A stretch of 64,000 nt of DNA, taken from contig OZ248345.1 of the NCBI GenBank assembly GCA_965234365.1, positions 1,116,001-1,180,000 of the forward strand, read 5' to 3'. The position numbers and the translations under genes are program-made. Shown here one piece after another: positions 57,704 to 64,000 of the stretch (its first letter is position 1; each line of letters opens with the position of its first letter). The notes beneath the pieces are model-generated. The model ran no database searches, was not told the DNA's origin, and worked only from the letters and a program-made list of their open reading frames with translations. The DNA comes from Planktophila grossartii (GTDB lineage: Bacteria; Actinomycetota; Actinomycetes; Nanopelagicales; Nanopelagicaceae).

Positions 57704-58374
57704 TATGCAGATACCTCACTCTCGCGTGCTACTGACTTAACAGACTTGCCAGTTGCCTTGAACTTCAAGAAATCCTTGATTGCTGCTTCTGAGAAGACAA
57801 CATCATCTGACTTCAAGATGTCATATGCATTGAGCTGATCTGGTACTAGAAGGTGGAGGTCATCAGCGTTACGAAGTGAACGCCATGCAGCGTCTTCGTT
57901 ACGTGAGACAACAACCAATAGGTTCTTGCGTGTTGAGAACTGACGAACTGCTGCAAGAGCTGCCTTTGTTGAAGGAGCTGCTGTTACAGAGTCAAGAACG
58001 TGAATACGCTCGTTGCGCTGACGGTCAGAGAGAACGCCGCGAAGTGCTGCTGCGATCATCTTCTTAGGTGTGCGCTGGAAGTATGAACGTGGACGAACTG
58101 CGTGTGCAGCACCGCCACCGCGCTGAAGAGGAGCACGGACAGAACCCTGACGAGCACGACCTGTTCCCTTCTGCTTAAAAGGCTTCTTACCTGAACCTGA
58201 AGTTTCTCCACGGTTCTTTGCCTTCTGTGTACCTTGACGTGCAGCTGCAAGCTGAGCTGTTACGACTTGGTGAATTAAAGGAATGTTTGTCTGCGCATCA
58301 AAGATTTCTGCTGGCAAATCAACTGAGCCAACTTTCTTTCCTTCTGCGTTCTTAACTTCGAGTGTAAGCGCCAT
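57703..58374 (-). CDS. rplD: 50S ribosomal protein L4
   Basis: 223 aa. The tunnel loop KPFKQKGTGRARQGSVRAPLQRGGGAAHAVRPRSYF is typical, and the C-terminal half forms the Rossmann-like core. In enteric bacteria L4 represses the S10 genes; I saw no equivalent leader here beyond the spacer described before rpsJ. Confidence 0.97.
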   Translation of the reverse strand: MALTLEVKNAEGKKVGSVDLPAEIFDAQTNIPLIHQVVTAQLAAARQGTQKAKNRGETSGSGKKPFKQKGTGRARQGSVRAPLQRGGGAAHAVRPRSYFQRTPKKMIAAALRGVLSDRQRNERIHVLDSVTAAPSTKAALAAVRQFSTRKNLLVVVSRNEDAAWRSLRNADDLHLLVPDQLNAYDILKSDDVVFSEAAIKDFLKFKATGKSVKSVARESEVSA

Positions 58375-58376
58375 GG

Positions 58377-59075
58377 TTACATACCAGCCTTTACAGTTTC
58401 AACAATTGCCTTCTTGGCAGCTGAGCGGATAAAGACGAGACCACCATCGGTACCTGGAACAGCACCCTTGATAAGAAGTAGGTTGCGCTCGAGATCAACA
58501 CCCTGAACTGTGAGGTTCTGTGTAGTGACCTTCTCGTTACCCATACGACCCATCATGCGCATTCCCTTGAAAACGCGACCTGGTGTTGAACATGCGCCGA
58601 TTGAACCTGGCATACGGTGCTTACGATCTACACCGTGTGAAGAGCCAAGACCACCGAAGCCGTGGCGCTTCATAACGCCAGCAGTTCCCTTACCGGTTGA
58701 TGTTCCGGTTGCATCGACGATATCGCCGACAGCAAATGTTGATGCGCCAATCTCTTGTCCCACTGTGTAATCAGCAGCTGACAATGTGCGGAGTTCTGCA
58801 ATTGAGCGACGAGGAGTGACGCCTGACTTTGCATACTGACCAGCGAGTGGCTTTGAAATCTTCTTTGGATCGATTGCGCCGAAGCCGAGCTGAACAGCTG
58901 AGTAGCCATCCTTCTCAGGTGTGCGAATCGATGTAACAACGCATGAATCAACTGAAACTACTGTTACAGGAATCATCTTGTTATTAGAGTCGAATACTTG
59001 GGTCATGCCAAGCTTCTTACCGAGAACGCCCTTGATGGACGAACCGTAAGACTGAGTTACAACTGTATATGCCAT
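58377..59075 (-). CDS. rplC: 50S ribosomal protein L3
   Basis: An early-assembly protein, 232 aa: KGVLGKKLGMTQVFDSNNKMIPVTVVSVDSC and MKRHGFGGLGSSHGVDRKHRMPGSIGACSTPGRVFKGMRMMGRMGNEKVT, which reaches the peptidyl transferase centre. It lies 16 bp after rpsJ and 2 bp before rplD. Confidence 0.98.
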   Translation of the reverse strand: MAYTVVTQSYGSSIKGVLGKKLGMTQVFDSNNKMIPVTVVSVDSCVVTSIRTPEKDGYSAVQLGFGAIDPKKISKPLAGQYAKSGVTPRRSIAELRTLSAADYTVGQEIGASTFAVGDIVDATGTSTGKGTAGVMKRHGFGGLGSSHGVDRKHRMPGSIGACSTPGRVFKGMRMMGRMGNEKVTTQNLTVQGVDLERNLLLIKGAVPGTDGGLVFIRSAAKKAIVETVKAGM

Positions 59076-59091
59076 GGTTTTCGTCCTTTCC

Positions 59092-59400
59092 TTAGAGCTT
59101 AATCTCGATGTCGACGCCAGCTGGCAAGTCGAGACGCATCAATGAATCAACAGTCTTAGGTGTTGGGTCGATGATGTCGATGAGGCGCTTATGTGTGCGC
59201 ATCTCGAAGTGCTCGCGGCTGTCCTTATATTTGTGAGGAGAGCGAATCACGCAATAGGTGTTCTTCTCTGTTGGTAGCGGCACTGGACCCGCGACGGTTG
59301 CACCAGTGCGCTCGACTGTCTCAACGATCTTCTTCGCTGATGAGTCGATTACCTCATGGTCGTACGCCTTGAGTCGAATGCGGATCTTTTGTCCCGCCAT
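59092..59400 (-). CDS. rpsJ: 30S ribosomal protein S10
   Basis: 102 aa, also a NusB partner in antitermination. MAGQKIRIRLKAYDHEVIDSSAKKIVETVERTGATVAGPVPLPTEKNTYCVIRSPHKYKDSREHFEMRTHKRLIDI is canonical. First gene of the S10 string, with GAGGAG before its ATG. Confidence 0.99.
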   Translation of the reverse strand: MAGQKIRIRLKAYDHEVIDSSAKKIVETVERTGATVAGPVPLPTEKNTYCVIRSPHKYKDSREHFEMRTHKRLIDIIDPTPKTVDSLMRLDLPAGVDIEIKL

Positions 59401-59450
59401 GTCGTTCTCCTCTTTACTTTCGTTAGTTCAATCTTCTGTTTTTAATTTTC

Positions 59451-59468
59451 AAACTTTTCAAACTTTTA
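59451..59468 (-). repeat. AT-rich tandem repeat in the rpsJ upstream region
   Basis: AAACTTTTC and AAACTTTTA follow one another and a third copy begins (AAACC). The AT-rich block in the 133-bp tuf-rpsJ spacer lies where an UP-like element or the promoter of the S10 string would be; no firm -35/-10 pair was chosen. Confidence 0.45.
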
Positions 59469-59471
59469 AAC

Positions 59472-59518
59472 CTTGTGTTGAGCGGCGGTGGTTTTAAGGC
59501 CACCGCCGCTCTTACAAG
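59472..59518 (-). terminator. Strong hairpin after tuf
   Basis: AGCGGCGGTGG (59481-59491) pairs perfectly with CCACCGCCGCT (59500-59510), with outer CTTGT/ACAAG pairs. The downstream minus-strand tail is not a clean T-run, but the position after tuf and before the S10 genes supports termination of the str operon. Confidence 0.8.
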
Positions 59519-59533
59519 TGTTAGAGCTTTGGA

Positions 59534-60727
59534 TTACTTCTTGATCTTTGTAACGCGACCTGCACCTACTGTGCGGCCACCTTCGCGGATAGCGAAGCGA
59601 AGACCATCTTCCATAGCGATTGGCTGGATGAGAGTTACTGACATCTCAGTGTTATCGCCAGGCATAACCATTTCTGTGCCTTCTGGAAGTGTTACAACGC
59701 CAGTCACGTCAGTTGTACGGAAGTAGAACTGTGGACGGTAGTTGTTAAAGAATGGAGTGTGACGACCGCCTTCATCCTTTGAAAGGATGTATGCAGATGC
59801 ATCGAACTCTGTGTGAGGTGTGATTGATCCTGGCTTGCAGACAACCTGTCCACGCTCAACATCTTCACGCTTTGTTCCACGGAGGAGGAGACCGACGTTC
59901 TCGCCAGCCTGACCTTCGTCGAGCAACTTACGGAACATTTCAACGCCTGTAACAGTTGTCTTCTGAGCATCCGGACGGATACCAACGATTTCAACTTCTT
60001 CGTTAACCTTAACGATTCCGCGCTCAATACGACCGGTGATAACTGTTCCACGACCTGTGATTGTGAAAACGTCTTCAACTGGCATAAGGAATGGCTTGTC
60101 GATGTCACGAGCTGGCTGTGGGATAAATGCATCTACTGCATCCATGAGCTCCATCAACTTATCTGCCCACTTCTGGTCACCCTCGAGTGCCTTAAGTGCT
60201 GAGATACGAACGATTGGAGTGTCATCGCCTGGGAACTCGTACTTAGAAAGAAGTTCACGAACTTCCATTTCAACGAGTTCAAGAATTTCTTCGTCATCAA
60301 CCATATCTGACTTGTTAAGTGCAACAACGATTGATGGAACGCCTACCTGACGAGCAAGGAGAACGTGCTCCTTAGTCTGTGGCATTGGGCCGTCTGTAGC
60401 TGCAACAACGAGGATTGCTCCGTCCATCTGTGCAGCACCAGTGATCATGTTCTTGATGTAGTCAGCGTGGCCTGGGCAGTCAACGTGTGCGTAGTGACGC
60501 TTTTCAGTCTGGTATTCGATGTGTGCGATAGAGATTGTGATACCGCGCTGGCGCTCTTCTGGCGCCTTATCGATCTGATCAAAAGGTGTGAATGGGTTTA
60601 CATCTGGATACTTGTCGTGCAACACCTTTGAGATCGCAGCAGTAAGAGTTGTCTTACCGTGGTCAATGTGGCCGATGGTTCCGATGTTTACGTGTGGCTT
60701 GTTACGCTCGAACTTGGCTTTTGCCAT
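59534..60727 (-). CDS. tuf: Translation elongation factor Tu
   Basis: The GTPase that brings aminoacyl-tRNA to the ribosome, 397 aa. G1 GHIDHGKT (19-26), RGITISIAHIEYQ (switch I), HVDCPGHADYIKNM (G3), and G4 VALNKSDMVDDEE, where Ser replaces the Cys or Ala often found. Domain 2/3 signatures FLMPVEDVFTITGRGTVITGRIERG and the end VGAGRVTKIKK are complete. Only copy in the window; separated from fusA by a 64-bp repetitive spacer. Confidence 0.99.
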   Translation of the reverse strand: MAKAKFERNKPHVNIGTIGHIDHGKTTLTAAISKVLHDKYPDVNPFTPFDQIDKAPEERQRGITISIAHIEYQTEKRHYAHVDCPGHADYIKNMITGAAQMDGAILVVAATDGPMPQTKEHVLLARQVGVPSIVVALNKSDMVDDEEILELVEMEVRELLSKYEFPGDDTPIVRISALKALEGDQKWADKLMELMDAVDAFIPQPARDIDKPFLMPVEDVFTITGRGTVITGRIERGIVKVNEEVEIVGIRPDAQKTTVTGVEMFRKLLDEGQAGENVGLLLRGTKREDVERGQVVCKPGSITPHTEFDASAYILSKDEGGRHTPFFNNYRPQFYFRTTDVTGVVTLPEGTEMVMPGDNTEMSVTLIQPIAMEDGLRFAIREGGRTVGAGRVTKIKK

Positions 60728-60743
60728 TTTGGTTCCTCTTTCG

Positions 60744-60790
60744 TTTATCTAGTGCTTAGTTATTAGGGGTTTTATCTGTGCTTATTAGGG
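60744..60790 (-). repeat. Imperfect tandem duplication in the fusA-tuf spacer
   Basis: Units TTTATCTAGTGCTTAGTTATTAGGG-like (60744-60768, 25 nt) and a shorter copy (60771-60790, 20 nt) share TTTATCT, GTGCTTA and TATTAGGG and fill most of the 64-bp spacer. On the minus strand both contain AGATAAA; they may be duplicated promoter or RNA-processing elements for tuf. Confidence 0.5.
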
Positions 60791-60791
60791 A

Positions 60792-62897
60792 TTATTCGCC
60801 GCGAACTTTCGCAATGATTTCCTTTGCGACGTTGCCTGGAACTTCGGCATAGCTGTCGAACTCCATGCTGTAGCTCGCGCGACCTTGTGTTCTGGAGCGG
60901 AGATCGCCGACATAGCCGAACATCTCTGACAACGGAACTAGCGCCCTAACAACGCGGGCACCTGACCGCTCGTCCATGGCCTGAATTTGGCCACGACGAC
61001 TGTTGAGATCGCCGATGACATCACCCATGAAGTCTTCAGGGGTAACAACTTCGACTTTCATCACTGGTTCGAGAATTGCAGGATCAGCAAGCTTTGCTGC
61101 TTCCTTAAATGCTGCGATACCAGCCACCTTGAATGCGAGTTCCGATGAGTCAACATCGTGATACGCGCCGTCAAGAAGAGTTACTCGTACATCTGTAAGT
61201 GGATATCCAGCAAGTGGTCCTGCTGTCATCGCTTCCTTACAACCAGCATCAACTGATGGGATGTACTCGCGTGGAACGCGACCACCAGTGATCTTATTTA
61301 CGAATTCGTATCCGCCTTCAACTTCACCTGTTGGAAGTGGCTCGATAGCGATCTGAATCTTTGCGAACTGACCAGAACCACCTGTCTGCTTCTTGTGTGT
61401 GTAGTCGTGGCGTGCAACTGGCTTACGAAGTGTTTCGCGGTATGCAACCTGTGGCTTACCGACGTTTGCTTCAACCTTAAATTCGCGACGCATACGGTCG
61501 ACGAGGATTTCGAGGTGAAGTTCACCCATACCAGCGATGATTGTCTGACCTGTTTCTTCATCAGTTTCAACGTGGAAGGTTGGGTCTTCTTCAGATAGAC
61601 GCTGAATTGCAACGCCAAGCTTTTCCTGGTCGCCCTTTGTCTTTGGCTCGATAGCAACAGAGATAACTGGTGCTGGGAAGTCCATTGACTCGAGAATTAC
61701 TGGCTTTGCAGGATCGCAGAGTGTTTCGCCTGTTGTTGTGTCCTTGAGACCCATAACAGCAACGATCATGCCTGCACCAACGTTGTCGCGTTCTTCGCGC
61801 TTGTTAGCGTGCATCTGGTAAATCTTTCCGATGCGCTCCTTGCGGTTCTTTGTTGAGTTAAGGATTGTTGATCCTGTCTCAAGAACGCCTGAGTAAACAC
61901 GGATAAATGTGAGCTTTCCAAGGTGTGGATCTGTCATGATCTTGAATGCAAGTGCTGAGAATGGCTCTTCGTTCTTTGGAAGGCGCTTCATTTCAACTTC
62001 TGGATCATTCATATCTGTACCGACGATTGCATCGATATCGAGTGGTGATGGAAGGTAACGGTTTACAGCATCGAGCATTGGCTGAACACCCTTGTTCTTA
62101 AAGGCAGAACCTGTAAGAACTGGTGAAAGCTTTGCAGAGATTGTTGCGCGACGGATACCAGCAATGATTTCGTCTTCTGAAAGTTCTGCACCTTCGAGGA
62201 ATTTTTCCATGATTGCATCATCGTTCTCAGCAAGAGTTTCGAGCATTGCTGCACGAGCTTCCTTGCACTTGTCAGCCATGTCAGCTGGAATCTCTTCGAC
62301 TACGTAGTCTTCGCCCTTTTTAGTTTCGCCGCGCCATACAAGCGCCTTCATTGCGATGAGGTCAACTACACCGATGAAATCTGATTCGTTTCCGATTGGA
62401 AGCTGAAGAACGAGAGCAACTGCGTTGAGGCGATCCTTGATCATGCCTACGCACTTGTCGAATGAAGCACCTGTGCGGTCAAGCTTGTTGACGAAACAGA
62501 TACGTGGAACTGAGTAACGATCTGCTTGGCGCCATACTGTTTCAGATTGTGGTTCAACACCAGCAACGCCGTCGAAGACAGCAACTGCGCCGTCGAGAAC
62601 ACGGAGTGAACGTTCTACTTCAACTGTGAAGTCAACGTGGCCCGGTGTATCGATGATGTTGATGAGGTTGCCCTTCCACATACATGTGGTTGCAGCAGAG
62701 GTGATAGTGATACCGCGCTCTTGTTCCTGCTCCATCCAGTCCATCGTTGCTGCACCTTCGTGCACTTCACCGATCTTGTATGAGATACCTGTGTAGAAAA
62801 GGATGCGCTCAGTAGTCGTGGTTTTGCCCGCGTCGATGTGAGCCATGATTCCGATATTGCGAACCGTAGCTAGATCGATCTTCTCTACTGTTGACAC
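60792..62897 (-). CDS. fusA: Translation elongation factor G
   Basis: The translocation GTPase, 701 aa. Motifs: GIMAHIDAGKTTTTERILFYTG, DWMEQEQERGITITSAATTC, DTPGHVDFTVEVERSLRVLDG, NKLDRTGA. Domain IV/V segments RREFKVEANVGKPQVAYRE and GRASYSMEFDSYAEVP are complete. Starts at GTG (62895-62897) with GAGGAA upstream; 50 bp after rpsG. Confidence 0.98.
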   Translation of the reverse strand: MSTVEKIDLATVRNIGIMAHIDAGKTTTTERILFYTGISYKIGEVHEGAATMDWMEQEQERGITITSAATTCMWKGNLINIIDTPGHVDFTVEVERSLRVLDGAVAVFDGVAGVEPQSETVWRQADRYSVPRICFVNKLDRTGASFDKCVGMIKDRLNAVALVLQLPIGNESDFIGVVDLIAMKALVWRGETKKGEDYVVEEIPADMADKCKEARAAMLETLAENDDAIMEKFLEGAELSEDEIIAGIRRATISAKLSPVLTGSAFKNKGVQPMLDAVNRYLPSPLDIDAIVGTDMNDPEVEMKRLPKNEEPFSALAFKIMTDPHLGKLTFIRVYSGVLETGSTILNSTKNRKERIGKIYQMHANKREERDNVGAGMIVAVMGLKDTTTGETLCDPAKPVILESMDFPAPVISVAIEPKTKGDQEKLGVAIQRLSEEDPTFHVETDEETGQTIIAGMGELHLEILVDRMRREFKVEANVGKPQVAYRETLRKPVARHDYTHKKQTGGSGQFAKIQIAIEPLPTGEVEGGYEFVNKITGGRVPREYIPSVDAGCKEAMTAGPLAGYPLTDVRVTLLDGAYHDVDSSELAFKVAGIAAFKEAAKLADPAILEPVMKVEVVTPEDFMGDVIGDLNSRRGQIQAMDERSGARVVRALVPLSEMFGYVGDLRSRTQGRASYSMEFDSYAEVPGNVAKEIIAKVRGE

Positions 62898-62947
62898 TTA
62901 TATTCCTCTTCTCGTCGTTTCGTAAGTTCTCGTATTAGTTTTCTTGA

Positions 62948-63418
62948 TTACCAGCGGTAGTGAGCAAAAGCCTTATTTGCTTCAGCCATCTTGTGGGTAT
63001 CTTCGCGGCGCTTTACAGCTGCTCCGAGACCATTTGCTGCATCGATCAATTCATTCTGAAGACGCTCTGCCATTGACTTCTCGCGACGATCGCGTGAGTA
63101 GTCGACGAGCCAGCGAAGAGCAAGTGTTGATGAACGTGAAGCTTTAACTTCAATTGGCACCTGGTAAGTAGCTCCACCAACACGGCGTGAACGAACTTCA
63201 ACAGCAGGCTTAATGTTGTCGAGTGCGCGCTTCAATGTGATGAGTGGATCAACATCAGTCTTCTTACGTGTACCTTCGAGAGCACCGTAAACAATTGCTT
63301 CTGCTGTTGAGCGCTTACCGTGAAGGAGTACGCGGTTAATGAGCGCTGTAACGATTGGTGAGCTGTAAACAGGATCAGCAACTACAGGAGTCTTTACTAC
63401 AGGACCTTTACGTGGCAT
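62948..63418 (-). CDS. rpsG: 30S ribosomal protein S7
   Basis: 156 aa, organiser of the 16S head. MPRKGPVVKTPVVADPVYSSPIVTALINRVLLHGKRSTAE and RVGGATYQVPIEVKASRSSTLALRWLVDYSRDR are diagnostic; ends KAFAHYRW. Shares one base with the rpsL stop (TAATG). Confidence 0.99.
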   Translation of the reverse strand: MPRKGPVVKTPVVADPVYSSPIVTALINRVLLHGKRSTAEAIVYGALEGTRKKTDVDPLITLKRALDNIKPAVEVRSRRVGGATYQVPIEVKASRSSTLALRWLVDYSRDRREKSMAERLQNELIDAANGLGAAVKRREDTHKMAEANKAFAHYRW

Positions 63419-63798
63419 TAGCTAGCCTTCTTCTCTCTCTTAGCACCGTAACGTGAACGTGACTGCTTACGGTTCTTAACACCTTGTGTATCAAGTGATC
63501 CACGAATAATTTTGTAACGAACACCAGGAAGATCCTTTACGCGGCCTCCGCGAACAAGAACGATTGAGTGCTCTTGAAGGTTGTGACCTTCACCTGGAAT
63601 GTATGCAGTAACTTCCATACCGCTAGTAAGACGAACACGTGCAACTTTACGAAGCGCAGAGTTAGGCTTCTTAGGTGTTGTTGTGTACACACGTGTGCAA
63701 ACACCGCGACGCTGTGGTGAACCCTTTAGCGCAGGTGTATTTGTCTTCGTAGTCTTTTCTGCACGACCACGACGCACTAACTGTTGAATAGTTGGCAC
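63418..63798 (-). CDS. rpsL: 30S ribosomal protein S12
   Basis: A decoding-centre protein, 126 aa. PTIQQLVRRGR opens it; TTTPKKPNSALRKVARVRL and IPGEGHNLQEHSIVLVRGGRVKDLPGVRYK carry Lys43 and Lys88, the residues whose change commonly gives streptomycin resistance; both are wild-type. Start GTG at 63796-63798. First gene of the str cluster, with a 200-bp leader/promoter region that reaches the window edge. Confidence 0.98.
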   Translation of the reverse strand: MPTIQQLVRRGRAEKTTKTNTPALKGSPQRRGVCTRVYTTTPKKPNSALRKVARVRLTSGMEVTAYIPGEGHNLQEHSIVLVRGGRVKDLPGVRYKIIRGSLDTQGVKNRKQSRSRYGAKREKKAS

Positions 63799-63862
63799 TA
63801 CTTACTCCATTCATATGATGCACAAGCAAAACGCTTTGCATCTCTCCCTTTTTGGTTCCGTA

Positions 63863-63913
63863 CTTTTACGCTCACTGTCCGACCCACGCGGTCGGGTGTG
63901 TTGCTGGTAAAAG
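63863..63913 (-). promoter_or_regulatory. Nested hairpin in the rpsL leader
   Basis: CCGACC-N5-GGTCGG (63879-63895) is nested inside CTTTTAC/GTAAAAG (63863-63869 with 63907-63913). It lies between the predicted promoter and the rpsL GTG and may be a control structure for the str operon or an assembly-linked leader. Confidence 0.5.
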
Positions 63914-63924
63914 CGCAGAGGAGA

Positions 63925-63962
63925 AAGGTATCTGCAGGCACCACTAAAGGTCAAAACGGCCC
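63925..63962 (-). promoter_or_regulatory. rpsL (str operon) promoter
   Basis: Minus strand: AGGGCCGTTTTGACC gives -35 TTGACC (63949-63954), 18 bp, then -10 TACCTT (63925-63930). The GGGCC[A/G]TTTTGACC block and 18-bp spacing are shared with the rplM promoter. From 63963 to 64000 only a short CCCC/GGGG inverted repeat is seen. Confidence 0.6.
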
Positions 63963-64000
63963 TTTTACTCCTGAGACCCCCGCCACAGGGGCATTTTCTC

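Noticed and set aside
1..64000. CRISPR arrays, insertion sequences, phage genes, toxin-antitoxin or restriction systems
   Set aside because: No regular direct-repeat array, transposase, integrase, phage structural gene or defence domain was found on either strand.

Overview
The window reads as a compact chromosome segment of a streamlined actinobacterium. Actinobacterial markers are a WhiB [4Fe-4S] regulator, the guaB-guaB3-guaA purine cluster, the DUF3017 and DUF6350 membrane proteins beside folD and purN, a GroEL with a His-rich tail next to groES, and four-cysteine (zinc-binding) versions of S4, S14 and L36. Base composition is only moderate in GC by eye, most genes touch or overlap by 1-13 nt, and no insertion sequence, CRISPR array, prophage, tRNA or rRNA was seen. 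This combination fits free-living freshwater Nanopelagicales (acI; Planktophila/Nanopelagicus-like), but that placement is inference from gene content and style, not from a marker search.

Layout. (1) 73-1155: a plus-strand sugar-ABC ATPase of the MsiK/UgpC type, closed by a strong terminator. (2) 1214-12728, minus strand, read from high to low coordinates: pcrA, sucC, sucD, DUF6350, purN, purH, folD, DUF3017, mdh, icd and an S51-like peptidase, so TCA-cycle enzymes sit with purine and one-carbon metabolism. (3) 12757-14165: a PIG-L deacetylase (plus) facing a secreted cyclophilin (minus). (4) 14176-18888: a MerR regulator with a B12 domain, then guaB, guaB3 and guaA. (5) 19032-21365: whiB facing groES-groEL, the latter behind a CIRCE/HrcA operator. 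(6) 21499-23943: tsaE-tsaB-rimI-tsaD (t6A synthesis and S18 acetylation). (7) 24017-30354: a complete branched-chain-amino-acid-type ABC importer (livG-F-H-M-K) ending in a secreted alpha/beta hydrolase. (8) 30344-36679: rplM-rpsI-glmM-glmS-PAP2-acpS-alr, for ribosome and cell-envelope precursors. (9) 36822-42670: infA-rpmJ-rpsM-rpsK-rpsD-rpoA-rplQ-truA-ABC-F. (10) 42814-47098: a TctC-TctB-TctA tripartite carboxylate transporter plus an MFS protein. (11) 47222-63798: rpsL-rpsG-fusA-tuf, then the S10/spc ribosomal genes through secY, adk and map.

The backbone is conserved housekeeping. The unusual material lies in (a) two transporter cassettes set inside core gene strings (alr|liv+hydrolase|tsaE and map|TctCBA+MFS|infA); (b) an IMP dehydrogenase with no CBS module, beside a GuaB3 paralogue lacking the catalytic cysteine, both downstream of a CarH/LitR-like B12 regulator carrying the W-x9-EH light-sensor motif; and (c) dense regulatory structure in very short spacers: a back-to-back leaderless promoter pair, terminator-like hairpins inside the first codons of truA and tctB, a three-hairpin leader before rpsM, and a shared promoter element before rpsL and rplM.

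No gene-free stretch exceeds about 200 bases. All functions are assigned from motifs read by eye; promoters and RNA structures are predictions.
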